DNA of 64,000 nucleotides from Punctularia strigosozonata HHB-11173 SS5. Lineage: Eukaryota > Basidiomycota > Agaricomycetes > Corticiales > Punctulariaceae. The DNA lies in contig NW_006767435.1 of NCBI RefSeq assembly GCF_000264995.1, positions 1,237,523 through 1,301,522 of the forward strand, read 5' to 3'. Position 1 is the stretch's first letter; every line of letters starts with the position of its first letter. Positions 46,141 to 58,309 of the stretch are shown here, one piece after another. The translations under genes and the position numbers were made by a program. Under the pieces are notes generated by a model. That model did no database searches. It was not told where the DNA came from and saw only the letters and a list, made by a program, of their open reading frames with translations.

Positions 46141-47288
46141 TCATGCGTTCAAAATGAAATCACCCCCGGCAACTACGACGAAGAATGAGCCTCTCAGGAT
46201 TCCGGGGGACTCAGATCATAACTTACCCGTGAATGCCTTGCCTCGAAGCTTGACGCGACCGCCTTCCTTACCGCTTTTGCCGTCCCACACAGCGCGCAGA
46301 TCTCCGCGCCGCTTCGCACTGCCTTGTGTCGCCCGAAGCTCCACCTCTTCCATCTCCAAATGACCTACGCAGGTTGATCTCGTTTCACAGCACACTCGAG
46401 GGTAGCATATCACTCACTCCCTGCGGCGGCGATGAGACGGGGCACGAAGAACGGGACAATCGTGCAATGCGCAGACCCTGTTACAGGGTCCTCAGGGAGT
46501 TTGTCAGCGAGAGGCAGCACGCGAGAGTGGACGTGCGGCTGGGTGCCTTGTAGGTCCGTGGAGAGCAGGGTGGTCAGGATGACTGTCCGAGGGGTCAGAA
46601 TCGGTGCCTAGACGGACTTTTTCAGCGATCTGCATATAAGGAATGGTGATTGAGCATGCTATACCAGTGCGGATTCGATGATGTCCACGTCTGCAAGGTG
46701 GACGTTGTCGGCCAACTCGAGCTCGAGCAGCACGTCGAGTCTACCCTGCACAGCCCGCTTGAGCGTCGCCTTACCCTCGAACGCCTCTGATACCGCCTCT
46801 GTGTACGTCTTGAAAGCAACGTACTCGCTCCCAACCTCGACGAAGTCGTCGGCAGGGAGGTTCAGCTCGATGTACCCGTTGAGCAGCCTTTCCGCCGTCA
46901 GCACGCCAGACAGGGTCGAGAACGATAGGTTTCGCTGGACCTCTTCCTGCGTCAACAGGATGTGCGACGTCGCGAGCGTCACGAGCGTTGCGTGTCCGCA
47001 AAAGCTCTCTTCGGCGACCGGCGTGAACCATCGCAGCGAGTAAGCGGTAACGGTGGCAGAATCGGATTTGCGGACGGCGAAGGCGGTCTTGGACAGTTTG
47101 ACTTCGCTGTGAGCGTGATGGGATGTATGAGCTGATGGGTGCAGGGCATGCAGCCCGCGAGCGATCGTTTGCATCTCCTCATCGCTGAGCGGGTTGGAAA
47201 GAATGACTACGCCCGCGGGATTGCCGCGGGAGGGGGCATCGGCGAAGGCGTCAACGAGGAAGTACTGAACCGTGCGGGTAGGTGACAT
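46141..47288 (-). CDS. PhzF/Yhi9-like isomerase-fold protein with altered active-site motif
   Basis: Start MSPTRTVQYFLVDAFADAPS at 47288. Family marks are DAF...RGNPAGVVIL, LRWFTPVAEESFCGHATLVT, and in later exons EDPVTGSAHCTIVPFF and LRATQGSAKRRGDLRAVW. It ends VAGGDFILNA at 46141. These define the PhzF/DapF fold. In active PhzF-type proteins the segment after the first helix reads SET(A)F with a catalytic Glu, but here the codons give LSKTAF, a Lys at that position. The segment just before it (GLHALHPSAHTSHH...) looks like translated intron, and a nonstandard 5' splice site may be used. Cellular function of fungal members is unknown. Family assignment is strong, activity doubtful. Confidence 0.85.
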
Positions 47289-47398
47289 GACTGATTCAGA
47301 ATCAAATATGCTGGCTTGAACGTACGTCGACGTTGTACTCGTTCCCATGGAAACGCCAGCACGTGATTAACGCGCGGTTTTCCTCCTCGCCTTTCCGC
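47289..47398. promoter_or_regulatory. 110-bp divergent promoter, PhzF-like/HTH ORF
   Basis: The PhzF-like gene and the small helix-turn-helix ORF start head to head across 110 bp. Confidence 0.4.
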
Positions 47399-47812
47399 AT
47401 GGCTCCTCGCGGTACAACTGAGTTTACCCCTTCGAAAAGGGGACGTATACTTGCGCTTAGAGAAGAGGGATATACATACCAGCAAATTGCAGAGAAAGTT
47501 GGAGCCTCTGCATCAGCATGCCAGAAGACTGTTCGACGTGATCAGATCTACCATACCCGCCAATACCCAGCTCGTATTCCTGGGATTGACGTCATCACGT
47601 ATGCACCTAGGTATATATATAGCAAACATTATCAGGGTCCAATGGCGAGTCGGACGCAGTCCCGCGTTCACATACACTTAGGCAGCCTCCAGGTTCGATG
47701 CAACAGACAATGTATTCCGGATCTGACTGACATAATCTGCAGGTTCCTGATGCAGGATGATGGTACAACAGCGCGGGTGCGACGAAGATGTGGGGTGGAC
47801 TATGAGTCGTGA
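47399..47812 (+). CDS. Small ORF with Tc1-type transposase HTH (likely transposon remnant)
   Basis: The first 50 codons read SKRGRILALREEGYTYQQIA then EKVGASASACQKTVRR, a clean homeodomain-like helix-turn-helix of the kind at the N-terminus of Tc1/mariner transposases. The DDE catalytic domain does not follow. The remaining frame to the stop at 47812 has no motif and may include an intron (a TTCCTGATGCAG acceptor lies near 47757). No terminal inverted repeats were found by eye. It may be a truncated DNA transposon or a host gene built from its DNA-binding part. A TGACGTCA lies near 47588. Confidence is good for the HTH, low for a functional gene. Confidence 0.5.
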   Translation: MAPRGTTEFTPSKRGRILALREEGYTYQQIAEKVGASASACQKTVRRDQIYHTRQYPARIPGIDVITYAPRYIYSKHYQGPMASRTQSRVHIHLGSLQVRCNRQCIPDLTDIICRFLMQDDGTTARVRRRCGVDYES

Positions 47813-48108
47813 TGGCTAGGAATGGTGAGGGGAAACGGTGGGGATGCTACTACCTACTCTATATACGTGATCCTGCCTGTGTGATCCGTGATACAATAGT
47901 ACAAACAACACTAAAGGTTGTTACAACAAACTGAAGCCCGCCGGGAGATTTAGTGATGCAATAAGATTAGCGAGGGGATGAATAGGATATGATGACTGAA
48001 GGCGAGGCGGTCCATGCAGAATAGATGCGAAATAATCGGCTGGATGAAGATCGAGAAGATGGTGGGGACTGATGATGGTGATGAGGAGAGGTTGGTGATC
48101 CAGTATGT

Positions 48109-49884
48109 TCAAGCCTTGCCCGCCATTACAGATGCAGGCGCAGCCTTCTTTGTCTTGGACGCGGCGGCTTTCTGAGGCGCCTTCACACCCGCCTTGGCCT
48201 TGACCTTCGCAGCTGCGGCCGCCTTAGCCTTCGCCTTCGTCGCCGCCTTCGCCGTACCTGCCCTACGCGCCTCCACGGCTGCGCCAACCGCGCTCGCGGC
48301 CCGTGCCTTGGCTGCCTTCGCCTTCGGCGAATCGTGCTTCGCGCGCGCGCTGCGCCTGCTGGGGGCCGAAGTCGGTTCCTGAGCGGCACCGTCCACGTCC
48401 ATCGGCTCGGCGTCGCCTGTCTTACGGGGCCAGTCGGGCGGAAGCTGGATAACGGGTACCTCGAGAGGTGGCAGGTCCGGCACCATGAGGCGAACCTTCT
48501 CTTCCCAGTTGACGACGCCCTCGAGGAGCGGGGGCGGGTGCGGGACGGCGATCGTAGCCGTCGAGGAGGTAGAGGATGCAGCGCTGACGGCCGTCGCGGT
48601 GGATGTGGTGGAAATCGAGCGCGCGTGGCTCGGGCGCGGGGCGGCAGGTGCGAGCGTGGGCTCGGGCACGGAGGCTGGAGACGGCGCCGGGGTCGGGAGC
48701 TGAGCGGCGGCGGACTTGGCCAGTGCGCGCGCGATGCGAGCCGAGCCACGCACAGGGCGCGTCTCCTTCTGCTCCTTCTTCCTCTTCGCACCCCCGGGTT
48801 CGACTTTAGTAGCGGCTACGAGGTCTAGTGCAGGACTGGCTGAAGGGGTCGACACGGGCGTTGGTAGTGAGGGAGTTGGCAACGATTCCTTCGTCGATGG
48901 TGGGGTGACGGTTCTCGAGGCGGAATCCACATTTGAGACCGAGGACGCAGCCACCTTCCTCCGTTTTCTAGTTTGAATGGGCGCTTTCCTGGCGCGCATC
49001 CTCGGCGGTTCCAAAACCGAATCCGAGTCCGAGTCCGGGTCCGGGTTCGTGGTCTGCTTGTCTTTCGCCAGCCTTGTCCCGATCTGCCGCGGTTTCCACT
49101 GTGGGTCGTAGATATGTGACGTTCGTTTCTTAGAATTGAACTGGGGCGGTGGGTGCTCCCCGATGATGCGCTTATACGTCTCTGGCTCCTTTCTCTCGAG
49201 CCGCCACAGACGCTCGTGTACGAGCCGAAGCATCCTAACTGTTCCCTCTTCATCACCGAATTCGTAGCGGGTGTCGGCGTCCATCCGGTGCGGAAAGAGC
49301 TCTGCGGCGTGGTGGTCAGCTCATGTATTCGACCAGACGAAAGGGACGGGAGAGGAAGTGGAAGGGGTGAAGCAGCAGCTTACCGAATATACGGTCGACT
49401 ATGGCCATTGTGTCCGAACGATGAACGTGGCCCCAGAGGAGCTCGTGTGCAGGGTGCAGCGGCATGTAAAATGCGTGGGTCGCGATGAGCGCAAGCATCA
49501 AGTGGTCTTTCAGCGCGGGATCGTCGCGCGTCGGATTGGTGCGCGCCATGAAGGCGGTGATCAAGGGGTGGCGCATGGTGAGCACGCCGTCGGAGCGGAT
49601 GCCGGGCATCACTTCGCGCGCGGTGCAGCTCTCGATCTGGGAGGGAGTGAGGCCCTCTTTCCAGGAGCCGGGGACGGGGTAGATCGGTTCGCGGCGGGCG
49701 AGGACAGGAAGAGTGGCGGCGGCAGGCTGGAAGACAGTCAGCGGGGTGGCAGAGGCGGCCACACCTGCGAGGAGCGAGAGAGGGTCTGTGGCTGCTTTGC
49801 GGTGGTGTGGTCAGACGACGTCGCGTCCGCTGGGGGTGGCTTTGAGACTTACAGCTCCATCCTGCGCGTGCGGACGCGTCCATG
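48109..49884 (-). CDS. Unrecognised nuclear-type protein with histone-H1-like Ala/Lys tail
   Basis: Start MDASARAGWSCVAASATP at 49884 (exon 1 joined by an intron ending at the CTCGCAG near 49767). A globular, apparently conserved N-terminal part of about 200 residues reads YPVPGSWKEGLTPSQIESCT, MLALIATHAFYMPLHPAHEL, ELFPHRMDADTRYEFGDEEG and LRLVHERLWRLERKEPETYK. I do not recognise the family. The rest is low-complexity: Asp/Ser runs, basic TRKRRK, then Pro/Ser/Thr. The last 75 residues (48112-48336) are almost only Ala, Lys and Arg, like the tail of linker histone H1. Chromatin association is inferred from composition alone. Three exons. Confidence 0.7.
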
Positions 49885-50863
49885 ATCTGCGCACGAGTTT
49901 CTTTGTCCCTGAGCCGAAGAGGAAGATGGGCTTGGTCGTGTGCTTGAACGCGATCCATGTCCATGTTCTTTGTCCAGACACTGCGGTGGCTATGCTGTTA
50001 TTGCTAGATGTGGGGTAGGATGTGGTGTGCGGCGCGGCGAGGGCGGAGGAGGACTACCAGAGTTCCCCGACGCGGACAAGGGCGCGGACGCAGTGGAGGA
50101 GGTGGTCGCGGTTTGCGGTAAAGAGTAAGAAAGAGGCGGGTCGGAGCTATAAGGGCGGGCAAGGCCCTTTGTTGGATGTGGCCCATCGCTCGATTGGTTG
50201 CTTTGCGCGCCAAAGGGCCGCCCTTTGCTCAAAGGAAGTCGGAGTGGCAGCTGGTGGCCGTGGGAATCGCCCTCACCCTGCCACAAAGCCACGTTTTTCG
50301 CACGCACAGCGTCTACCATGGCATTTTCTGGCCGTTTTTATTCGACTGTTGGACTCGTCGTTACGAATGTTCTGCTTTGCAGCTGTGTATATGTGGTGAC
50401 TTACGCGCATCTTGCTCGAGTGTGAGGAGGAATGTCTGTGGCATCTGTCGCAGGACGTCATTATCATCTCGGTTAGATCGGGTTAGATGCCGGGCCATGG
50501 GTTAGATTAGATTATCTAACAAAAGCTTGGCTGCGGTTATCTGCTCGCGCTCAAGGGATAGCCACATACGACGGAAACTTACGTCCTCGAATACCATCTA
50601 GTGCGCAGCAAGTCTACAGTAAACAAACAAGTCGGATAAGTGCATGTATATCTCCAAGATCTGGCGGTCTGCGCGGTGACCCTTTACCCCCACGGACAAA
50701 AAGGTATCACTGGATCGGATCGTCGAGTGCACGCGCATCTCCATCTCGTCTATGTTTTTGTATTCAAACGACACACGGAAAGCAACCATGACGATCTTAA
50801 TGCGATCAAACAACACCGAACGGCATTTGTTCGCGCCTGTAAGCCGCAGCTCGAGCGCATCCA
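49885..50863. other. Intergenic, no gene
   Basis: About 980 bp. A GGTTAGAT-type sequence is repeated imperfectly near 50468-50515. No coding signal was seen. Confidence 0.4.
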
Positions 50864-51435
50864 TCACGACTCGACGCCGCCAAATCCAATCTCCTCACGC
50901 TCCCGGATCGCGACATTCCACTGCGCGAGGTCAAGCTCCGGCGCGTCCACGACGAGCAGCGCCTTCAACACAAGCCGCGGATCTGGATCCGCTGCAACGA
51001 GCGCGCGTACGACTCGTCCGACCGTCGGTACGCGCACGGGGATCTACCATGTCCTCAGGGAGTACCACAGAAGACGTAGAGACGCGCTCACAGCTGGCTC
51101 CTCCAAGTATCCAATCACCTTGACCATCGCCTTCTCCTCCTTCATCCACGCCCTCGCAGTAGACCTCCCGCCTGCGTCCTCTGCACCCACGCACAACGCA
51201 CAGTCAACGAGCAGCGCCGCGCGCGCGACGCGGTCAACTAAAAGCATCACGTCCGTTGCCGTGTCGTACGCTACTTTCCTACACATCGCAGAAAGGGTGG
51301 AGGTGAAGGATGTGTATAGGACAGCCGGGACAGAGAGCTCACTGACAGGCCGGCGACGCGGAGCTTGCGCGAGACGTGAGACGGGCCGACGCTGTCCAGC
51401 GTCACCGGGACCGCTGGCTCCATCTGCGGCGCCAT
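50864..51435 (-). CDS. Probable CST telomere-complex subunit Ten1 (OB fold)
   Basis: Three exons (51347-51435, 51092-51278, 50864-51043) sum to 456 nt, an exact multiple of three, and give 151 residues. The start is MAPQMEPAVPVTLDSVGPSH. Strand pattern and key words fit a small OB fold: HVSRKLRVAGLKVAYDTATD, VMLLVDRVARAALLVDCALC, MVKVIGYLEEPAIPVRVPTV and PRLVLKALLVVDAPELDLAQ, then WNVAIREREEI. This matches my memory of fungal Ten1, which caps telomeric single strands with Stn1. The opposite strand has a 345-codon ORF over the same place, which lacks any motif. The gene structure is well supported. The Ten1 name is moderately so. Confidence 0.6.
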
Positions 51436-54400
51436 GTTACGCCTCTTTGCTGTCTCCTGAGACGCGAACGGGGAGAACGAATGTTACAAGTCTGAATGAA
51501 ACGCGTCGCACCTGCACGCTAACAGTAATACGGTTACGGACAGCGCATTTCCACTCACGTGACCGTGTGGCGTTTCATACCGGTCCGGTACGATTGAGTC
51601 GCCGGTCTTTGACCGCGTTTGCTACCGTGCCATCGATATCGCAGGTAGCAGCAAAAACAATCAACGCGGTCTTGTGAAGGCCTGAATGAACATCCACTCG
51701 CCGTTGAAAGCTACTCTGGCTCATACAGGCCCTGAAATAGCGCACCGGTTAGCTCATATCCGTGTGAGGCTGATACATACACCCACAGTGGGCAACCGCA
51801 ACGATGCGACAAAGCGCGGAAGCATCCTCTTTGGGATCATGCCTATCTACTCTAATTTTTGGGGTACTCATAGAGGCACATGCGGTACGCCTACGCCGTC
51901 TTGTGAGTTTTTGCTCAGTGGTCAGGCTGCAGGGTGAACCTACACCGATTCGATGGGTCGGAGGGGTTCAGGTGTTTCGTCCTCCGATCGATGCTCTTAC
52001 CATAAGGCGGCTGGATCCCGGCTAGAGCTTCACCATAGCCTGGAGGATAAGCTACGGGACGGCGGAAATACACATGCATCGGCAAAACCGACCGCCAGCG
52101 TGGTCAAAACCTCGCGGAAGCTCCCTATTTGCAAAAGCCGAACTCTGTGACCGCGGAATGAATCTCTCTCATATTGGATGACGTGCGGCGCAACGTCCGT
52201 ATCCGTTCTGAGTATTCAACTCCTGTTGCTTCCGTATCCTTAGATTGTATGTCCTCTACCTATCAGCCGAATCCGCTTGAAGCCTCATGAAAGGTATCAT
52301 GTTATGAACTTACACATCTGGTGAGATCGCTGATATTACGCGCATTCGCGAACATTCGTGCAGATGGATCCTTTAGGAATGAGATCTCGGAGGCTGATAC
52401 TCAGCTGATCATGTCTATCGCGCAGGATAACGCAGAGCCACCCGCGATTGGTACGGCTAGATACGTGCACATTGCTGCGACCTCTTCGAGCTCCTGCTAC
52501 TCGATCAGCACAAGGATCCGCATCCACCGTCAGATGTGTCGGACCTAGACCGGGTTAACCGCCGGGAGCAATAAGTAACGCTGCACATGATTGGTAAATC
52601 ATGCATATGCTGACATGATATTGCCCTACGTTTATGGTCAAGGGCGTAAGTATGGCTGGCGTGAATATACAGTACGCAGACGCAGGCAGAAAGGTCGTAC
52701 AATCTGGAGGCCCTCCAGAGCAGGTAATGTACGGCCACATGGGCAGCCGGCAACCAAACGTTTGCTCCACCGACGCGACGCTTTCAGGGTTCCAGGTTCC
52801 TGGCGGAGATCAGTGAGAGCACGCTCACCGTGTAGACAACCCCGCGGTCTTCAAACGACGAACCGAACATTCCATCGCCGTCGTATCCGCAAGCTTTGCA
52901 TACATACATTGAAGCAAGCTGTGGTATGATGAACACATGCAATCAGAATTTGGGGCGCAGGCTCAAAACAGGAACGAGGAACCCGCTCGAAGGACAACTC
53001 CGTACATTATGGTCAGAACTAGTATGTTGGCGTGCGGCGGATGTATATATACACACGTAATTGTACGTACGGATTACGCCGGGAGATCCAGAGAAGTCAG
53101 AAGGCGGGCCTCGTGGGATGCACAGTTTGTCGATATCTAAGCCCGCTTGGGTAGAGGTAGGCCTAGGGGCGGGATCCACTGATGTGCAGTCGGGTGGTTT
53201 CTCATTTTGTGTCGCAGTGTAACCTGCCGGACCAGTTGATCTGTCCACGGTGGGTTAGAGGACGATAGCCTCAGTATGAGCAGCGCGCTCTCGCCGTCGA
53301 CGGTCACGACTGCCTTTCATGAGGTTCCGAAGTCGACGCCCCGTACCTGACTCGGACGCACGTCCGAGTCATCTAGATCGCGAACGCTCATTCACAAGCA
53401 TAGCTAGAAGACCAAGTATAGCACGAGACGTACCGGCATCATGTTCGAGGAGGGATCGAGAAGACAAGCGCGCCCGTTCTCGGTTCATCTCCGCGAACGG
53501 CGCGAGCCCTCAGGCCTCAGGGCCTCTCCGCTGGTGGACCTAGCGCGTGATGAGCACATAGTGCGTTATCCCCAGTAGGTCCTGGAGGCTGTGGAAGTGC
53601 CGAGGGGGACGTCGCGTCACCGTCGGAAATACCGCACCCGACGAGCCCGGAGGCACCGAGGGTGCCGTTGGATAATATCGCATTTCACTGCCGGGGAGGT
53701 GCCATAGGGAAGCGTTGCAAGCAAGCAGTGGAAGATACCGGGAGAGAGGATGGTGCTGCGTGGGACGCAGCAGCTGAGCCCGGAATACGGCGAACTGGGT
53801 ATACTCGCGTCTTCGTGGCTGGATCGTCTACTTACCCTTCCGAATCTAGATCCAGAGCGAGACGAGGCCTGAAAGAAGGGTTTCCACATCGTTGCTATAG
53901 ATGACCCTTGAGCTCGTTGGTGGGTATGGGCGAGTTGCCCTCCGTGCGTCCGTGGCCCGAATCTGCGAGGTGGGGAGGAGCGCGCGCGACTGCGGGTTGT
54001 GTGGTCCGCACGGGACGATCAGGGCTGAAACCACGCGCGCGCACAGCTGTCGCGTAGGGAACGGAGCGCCCGCAGTTCAGATTGAGAAAGGATGGATAGA
54101 GAGAGAAAGCGCTCGCGATCGCGTCAAACGGGGTGCTGCATCAATCGACCTTTGTTAGCAACGCGCAGCATGCAACCATGGCCGTTCGTACATATAGCAC
54201 CATCAGTATAAAAGACTTCGCAGCCCGGTCCACAGCGCGAATATGGCACGCGGCGAGTCTCGGAGCGGCTTTCGTTCCAGACAAATGCAAAGGCTGTATT
54301 ATGCAGAAATGCCGTGCGCGCGGTTCGGAAGTAAACCCTGGCAGGGAGCTGAGGGGAAGCGCGTATGCGATGCGTCATCGCCTTTGTTTCTCAGAGTTAC

Positions 54401-56552
54401 GTATGTAGTACGTGTGCCGGGCGAGCGTCCCGGAGAGCCGTCGAAGAACGAGGTCAGATATGTCGATGCGCACACCGCATTCTCTCTTGCGTTGGTCGGA
54501 AGCCCCCGGATTTATTGTCCGCGTCTGGTCCTTGCGGCAGCGTCGACCGCCACGGACGTTGACTTGAACCGTTCGGGAGCAGCATGGAATGCAAAAACCT
54601 AATCAGCCCTGTGCTAGGCTAGTCCATAAGCCCGCCAATATAGGCATGTGTGCGGTTCAAGGCCGGCACTGGCAGTCAAACCCGCGGTAGTCCATTGGAG
54701 TTGTTGACGGACGGATGGCGTGGCAAACGAGCGAGATGGAGAGGCCATCTCCAGACTGGTCCGGGGCGTGCGTTGATGGCGGATGGGCTGGGATGTACGG
54801 CGATCGAGCCGATGTACTCTATATTCTTCGGATCGGACCGTAAAGCATGGACAGCTGAGACAGGGCTTTGTTTAAGAGAGCGGGAGGTCCTTGTCACCGG
54901 GTCCCATCGGATTGTCGCAGAGATAAGGAGCTCGGACCAGGCGAGTTGGCGCGACTTCCCTGGGAGGTCGTTATATATGTTGGACGCTCCGGGCTGTCAA
55001 GCGCGGAGAAGGTCACTTGATTGCGCGACGCGGGCGCTGCATGAGTCCATGTTAGGGCAGCAGGAGCGCCTTTGCAGTGATAAAACGATGACGACGCCCC
55101 GGCCAGGCGCGTTGTCTCGGATTCCTGGTGCGACGCCGCGACGGCAACAAAAGATCCACCCTTTGGTCCAAGAAAGGCAATTTTCAGCTTGATTGCCGGC
55201 CGGCTCTTTTGTCATCCGCATCCTCTTCCTCCTGCTGTGCCTGAGAAACCCCGCCGAAGGTCGCGTTTTAAGTATGTACAACTTGCGCATTTCGTGACTG
55301 AGATCAAGCTTTTGCGAGGAACCGGTTTAGTCACTGGATGGTCATGGCGTTAGTCACCCGCACCCTCTTCTTGGGCGCGCGGTGAGTCACCTGGACGCGG
55401 GTAGAGCATGAAGAATTTCCTCGAACGGCGCCCCGTCCGAGGATCCAGATGAACTCTACGTACTGTAATTCATTGCGCGAACGTTGGCCGGGGACGGACG
55501 GCGAGCTTCCCGATCGGCGGATCCCTCCGCACGCCCGGGAGACACATGCATTTGCACTTATCTATACATGCACCCGGAGCGAAATACGTTTCTGTCGAAC
55601 GAACGGGAGGGGAGGCGGCTTCCACGCATGTGCGAGCCCTCGTTAAACGCACGGTACGGGATAGGATGCCCATGTGCGCACGGCTGGGGCTTCGCACGGG
55701 CTGGCGCAGATTATCGCCCCTCCGCGCGGTGCGTGAGAAGGCGTGTGCGGCGATAGATTTTCGGGATTGAGAGAGAGGGGGTATGGTACTACTTATGGCA
55801 TGCAGCTTCCGTTGCATCGGGCGCACTTCGCTGTATTGGTGGGATTTCCCGGCCTCGCGTCCATGACTGATCATTATCGCGTCGACGGGCACGAAAGGGC
55901 TGTTGTTTTGCTGACGGTCCTCGTTTGTCGGTGGCCGTCGACGACGAGGGTTGGGCCAGGGTTCCCAAGGAGTGGGCGGCCAAGAGTGCGAGCCGAGGAC
56001 AGGAGTGTGTATTTTAGCTGCGAGCCGCGATACATTCGCAAACGTCATGTCACGGGGCGGAGCACCAAAGTCATCTTTAGTGCAAGGGAGGACCGAGACT
56101 AGTGACTACGTTATTCATATCCAATGGCCGGGAAACGGCCAGATCGAGCGGGTCAGTTGATGGGCTTGGGGTCCCATCGGGCCACGGCCAACACCGATCA
56201 CGCCGGTCAACGGGGGCGAGGGGAGGGCGAACAGACATGAGCACTGCCATCCGTCCCGGGGTTTGCGCGTTCGTCGCGCTGGAGGGGATGAAAGACGCGC
56301 GAGAGGAAAGGGAACGTGGTCGCGAGAGGCCGAGGCGGTGAAGGAGACTCGCACAATGCAAATCGGAACGCGAAATAATAAAACGCCAACGGGCCATGGA
56401 GACGCCCGCGGAAGTAACACAATCACTGCCGCCGGTGGCGCCGTCCAGAGCCTGGGACTCCTTGCGGCCCTCTCGCACCTCCGCCCCCCACCACCACAGG
56501 CCGGCACCGCACTTCTCTTCCTCCTACTACCACTACCCATCCCGCCCGCCCC
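51436..56552. other. 5.1-kb gene-poor region
   Basis: No convincing gene. The longer ORFs (54650-55192 plus; 55470-56048 minus) have no motif, no splice support and a base composition that makes long chance frames likely. No transposon protein or terminal repeats were recognised. The part just before 56553 is presumably promoter of the next gene. Confidence 0.4.
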
Positions 56553-58309
56553 GATGCGCGCCTCGGACTCGTCCGCCTCCTCCTCGTCCGCCGCCGCCAT
56601 GCCCGCCCGCCACAAGAAACGGTGAGCGCAGCCTTCCCGCCCCGCCTCGTGCCTGACGTGCTCACCGTGCCCTTCCCTCCACCTCCAGTCGCTTCACCCG
56701 CGAGCAGCTGCTCGAGCATATCGAGGTGCCCCGAACCCGCTGCTCGCCCCGCCCGCAGGACGCACTGACTTTCGCCATAGATCCTCGGCGCGATCTCCGC
56801 ACCACTACCGCCGACGCTCCCCCCGTCCCCACCGGCCTCGCGCACCTCGTCCCCCGCGCCAGGGTCCAAGCGCAAGCACGCCTCCGACCCCGACAAGGAC
56901 GCCGACAAGCCCAAGCGGCCACGCACCACCATCCCCAACGGCGCCGCTCCCACCGACCGACCGCGCCAATCCCAGCCGCAGCACCGGCCGACGAATCTCC
57001 GCACCGACTCTGCCGAGGACGGCGAAGTGCGAGATGACGCCCCGCGGCCCTCGACAACCACCGCGGCAACCACAACAGCAACGGCGGCAGCAGCCATATC
57101 ATCACCACCCTCCACGAACGCGCTCGCGCCCATCCGCCGGCCGCGACGCGGCAAGTTCGACAAGGCCCGGGTCGACACCATGTACCAGAACCTCTACGGC
57201 GCCGCGCGGCTGCTCAAGTACTCGTCCGAGGCCAGGCTGCACTCGACCTACCCCGTCTCCGCGCCCGAGCACAAGCCGCTCCCGAATCCGCCACCGCCAG
57301 ACTCGACCTACCACCAGCACGGCGGGATGATCGCCCGCCTTGAGGGCCTCGACGCCCTCATCTGCTTCACGTACGCGTCCTGGGCGCGCGACATGCTCCG
57401 CAAGGGCTGCGACCGCAAGGCATGGGAAGGCGTGCTCGGCCTCATGGGCTGGTGGACGAGCCGGTGGGCGCCGTCCGACTCGGTAGGCGAGCGCGAGCGC
57501 GCGCTGCTCGGCGTCATGTGCGTATATGCGTATACACTCGACCGGGTGGCGTTTCTGACATCGTTATCCTTTCACTCAGATACATGCTACAAGGCTTCAT
57601 CATGGGCCGGATGGTTACCTTTGCGAACCAGTACACCCTCATGCCCGAGCTCAACAAGCTCAAGACGCGGCAGGAGCAGCTCGCTGCAGAGGCTGCCGCG
57701 CTCGCGGCGCAGTCGCTGCCCTTCGGGACCAACGCCTCCACGCCGCCGATGCTGCCCTCGCCCGCGGGCACGAACAGCGCCAATTCGACGCCGAACGTGA
57801 AGCCCCAGCAGCAAGGGCCCGGAACCTCGAGCTCAGGCTCGAGTCTCGCGGCGCCCGGTGGTGCGAAAGAACCCCACCCCGCGGCGTCGATCGCGGCCGC
57901 GCGCCTACAGGCCGCGCCACCGGCCACCAATCCGGTCGACGTCCCGGTTCCCGTCCAGGCGTCCTTCTTGAGCACGCTCCGGGAGCACGCGGACCAGGAC
58001 CAGCGCGCGCGCGAATGCCTGATGAAGGCGCAGATGGTGCTCACGCTCCCGACGCTCCTTCAGCACTTCCCGAAGACGTTCTCGCGCGTGGTGCACACCA
58101 CGCTCTCCGCTGCGGACGAGCACGAGCCGGACATCGATGACGACGATGGCGAGCTTTACTGGCCCGGACAGGCGATCACCGGCGAGGGCATTGGCTGGGT
58201 GTGTCTCATGGGCAAGGCGATGTTGCGCGAAATCGGGCGCGAGTACGGGTACATGGGCCTCAGCGGCGCTGTGCCAAAACCGGCGAGCAACGCCGTGCCT
58301 AAACCATAG
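56553..58309 (+). CDS. Uncharacterised Ser/Ala/Pro-rich nuclear-type protein
   Basis: Four exons give one clean frame: MRASDSSASSSSAAAMPARH (ATG 56553), then RFTREQLLEHIEILGAISAP. A basic low-complexity segment follows (PGSKRKHASDPDKDADKPKR), then a likely globular block: KFDKARVDTMYQNLYGAARL, EGLDALICFTYASWARDMLR, and WEGVLGLMGWWTSRWAPSDS. The last exon reads MGRMVTFANQYTLMPELNKL, an Ala-rich coiled coil, SFLSTLREHADQDQRARECL and VVHTTLSAADEHEPDIDDDD, and stops at 58309. I do not recognise the family. The basic stretch suggests the nucleus. It is probably a conserved fungal gene, since the intron-joined segments keep frame and composition. Confidence 0.75.

Noticed and set aside
50468-50515. 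GGGTTAGAT-like repeats as an interstitial telomere tract
   Set aside because: Only about four imperfect units, interrupted by GAT and CCATG, not true TTAGGG arrays. Its nearness to the Ten1-like gene is probably chance.
50640-51677. Plus-strand ORF of 345 codons
   Set aside because: No motif and biased composition. The opposite strand gives a three-exon gene whose exon sum is a multiple of three and which has OB-fold-like segments.
56423-57181. Minus-strand Gly/Ala/Arg-rich ORF of 252 codons
   Set aside because: Mirror frame of a GC-rich low-complexity coding exon on the plus strand (56553-58309).
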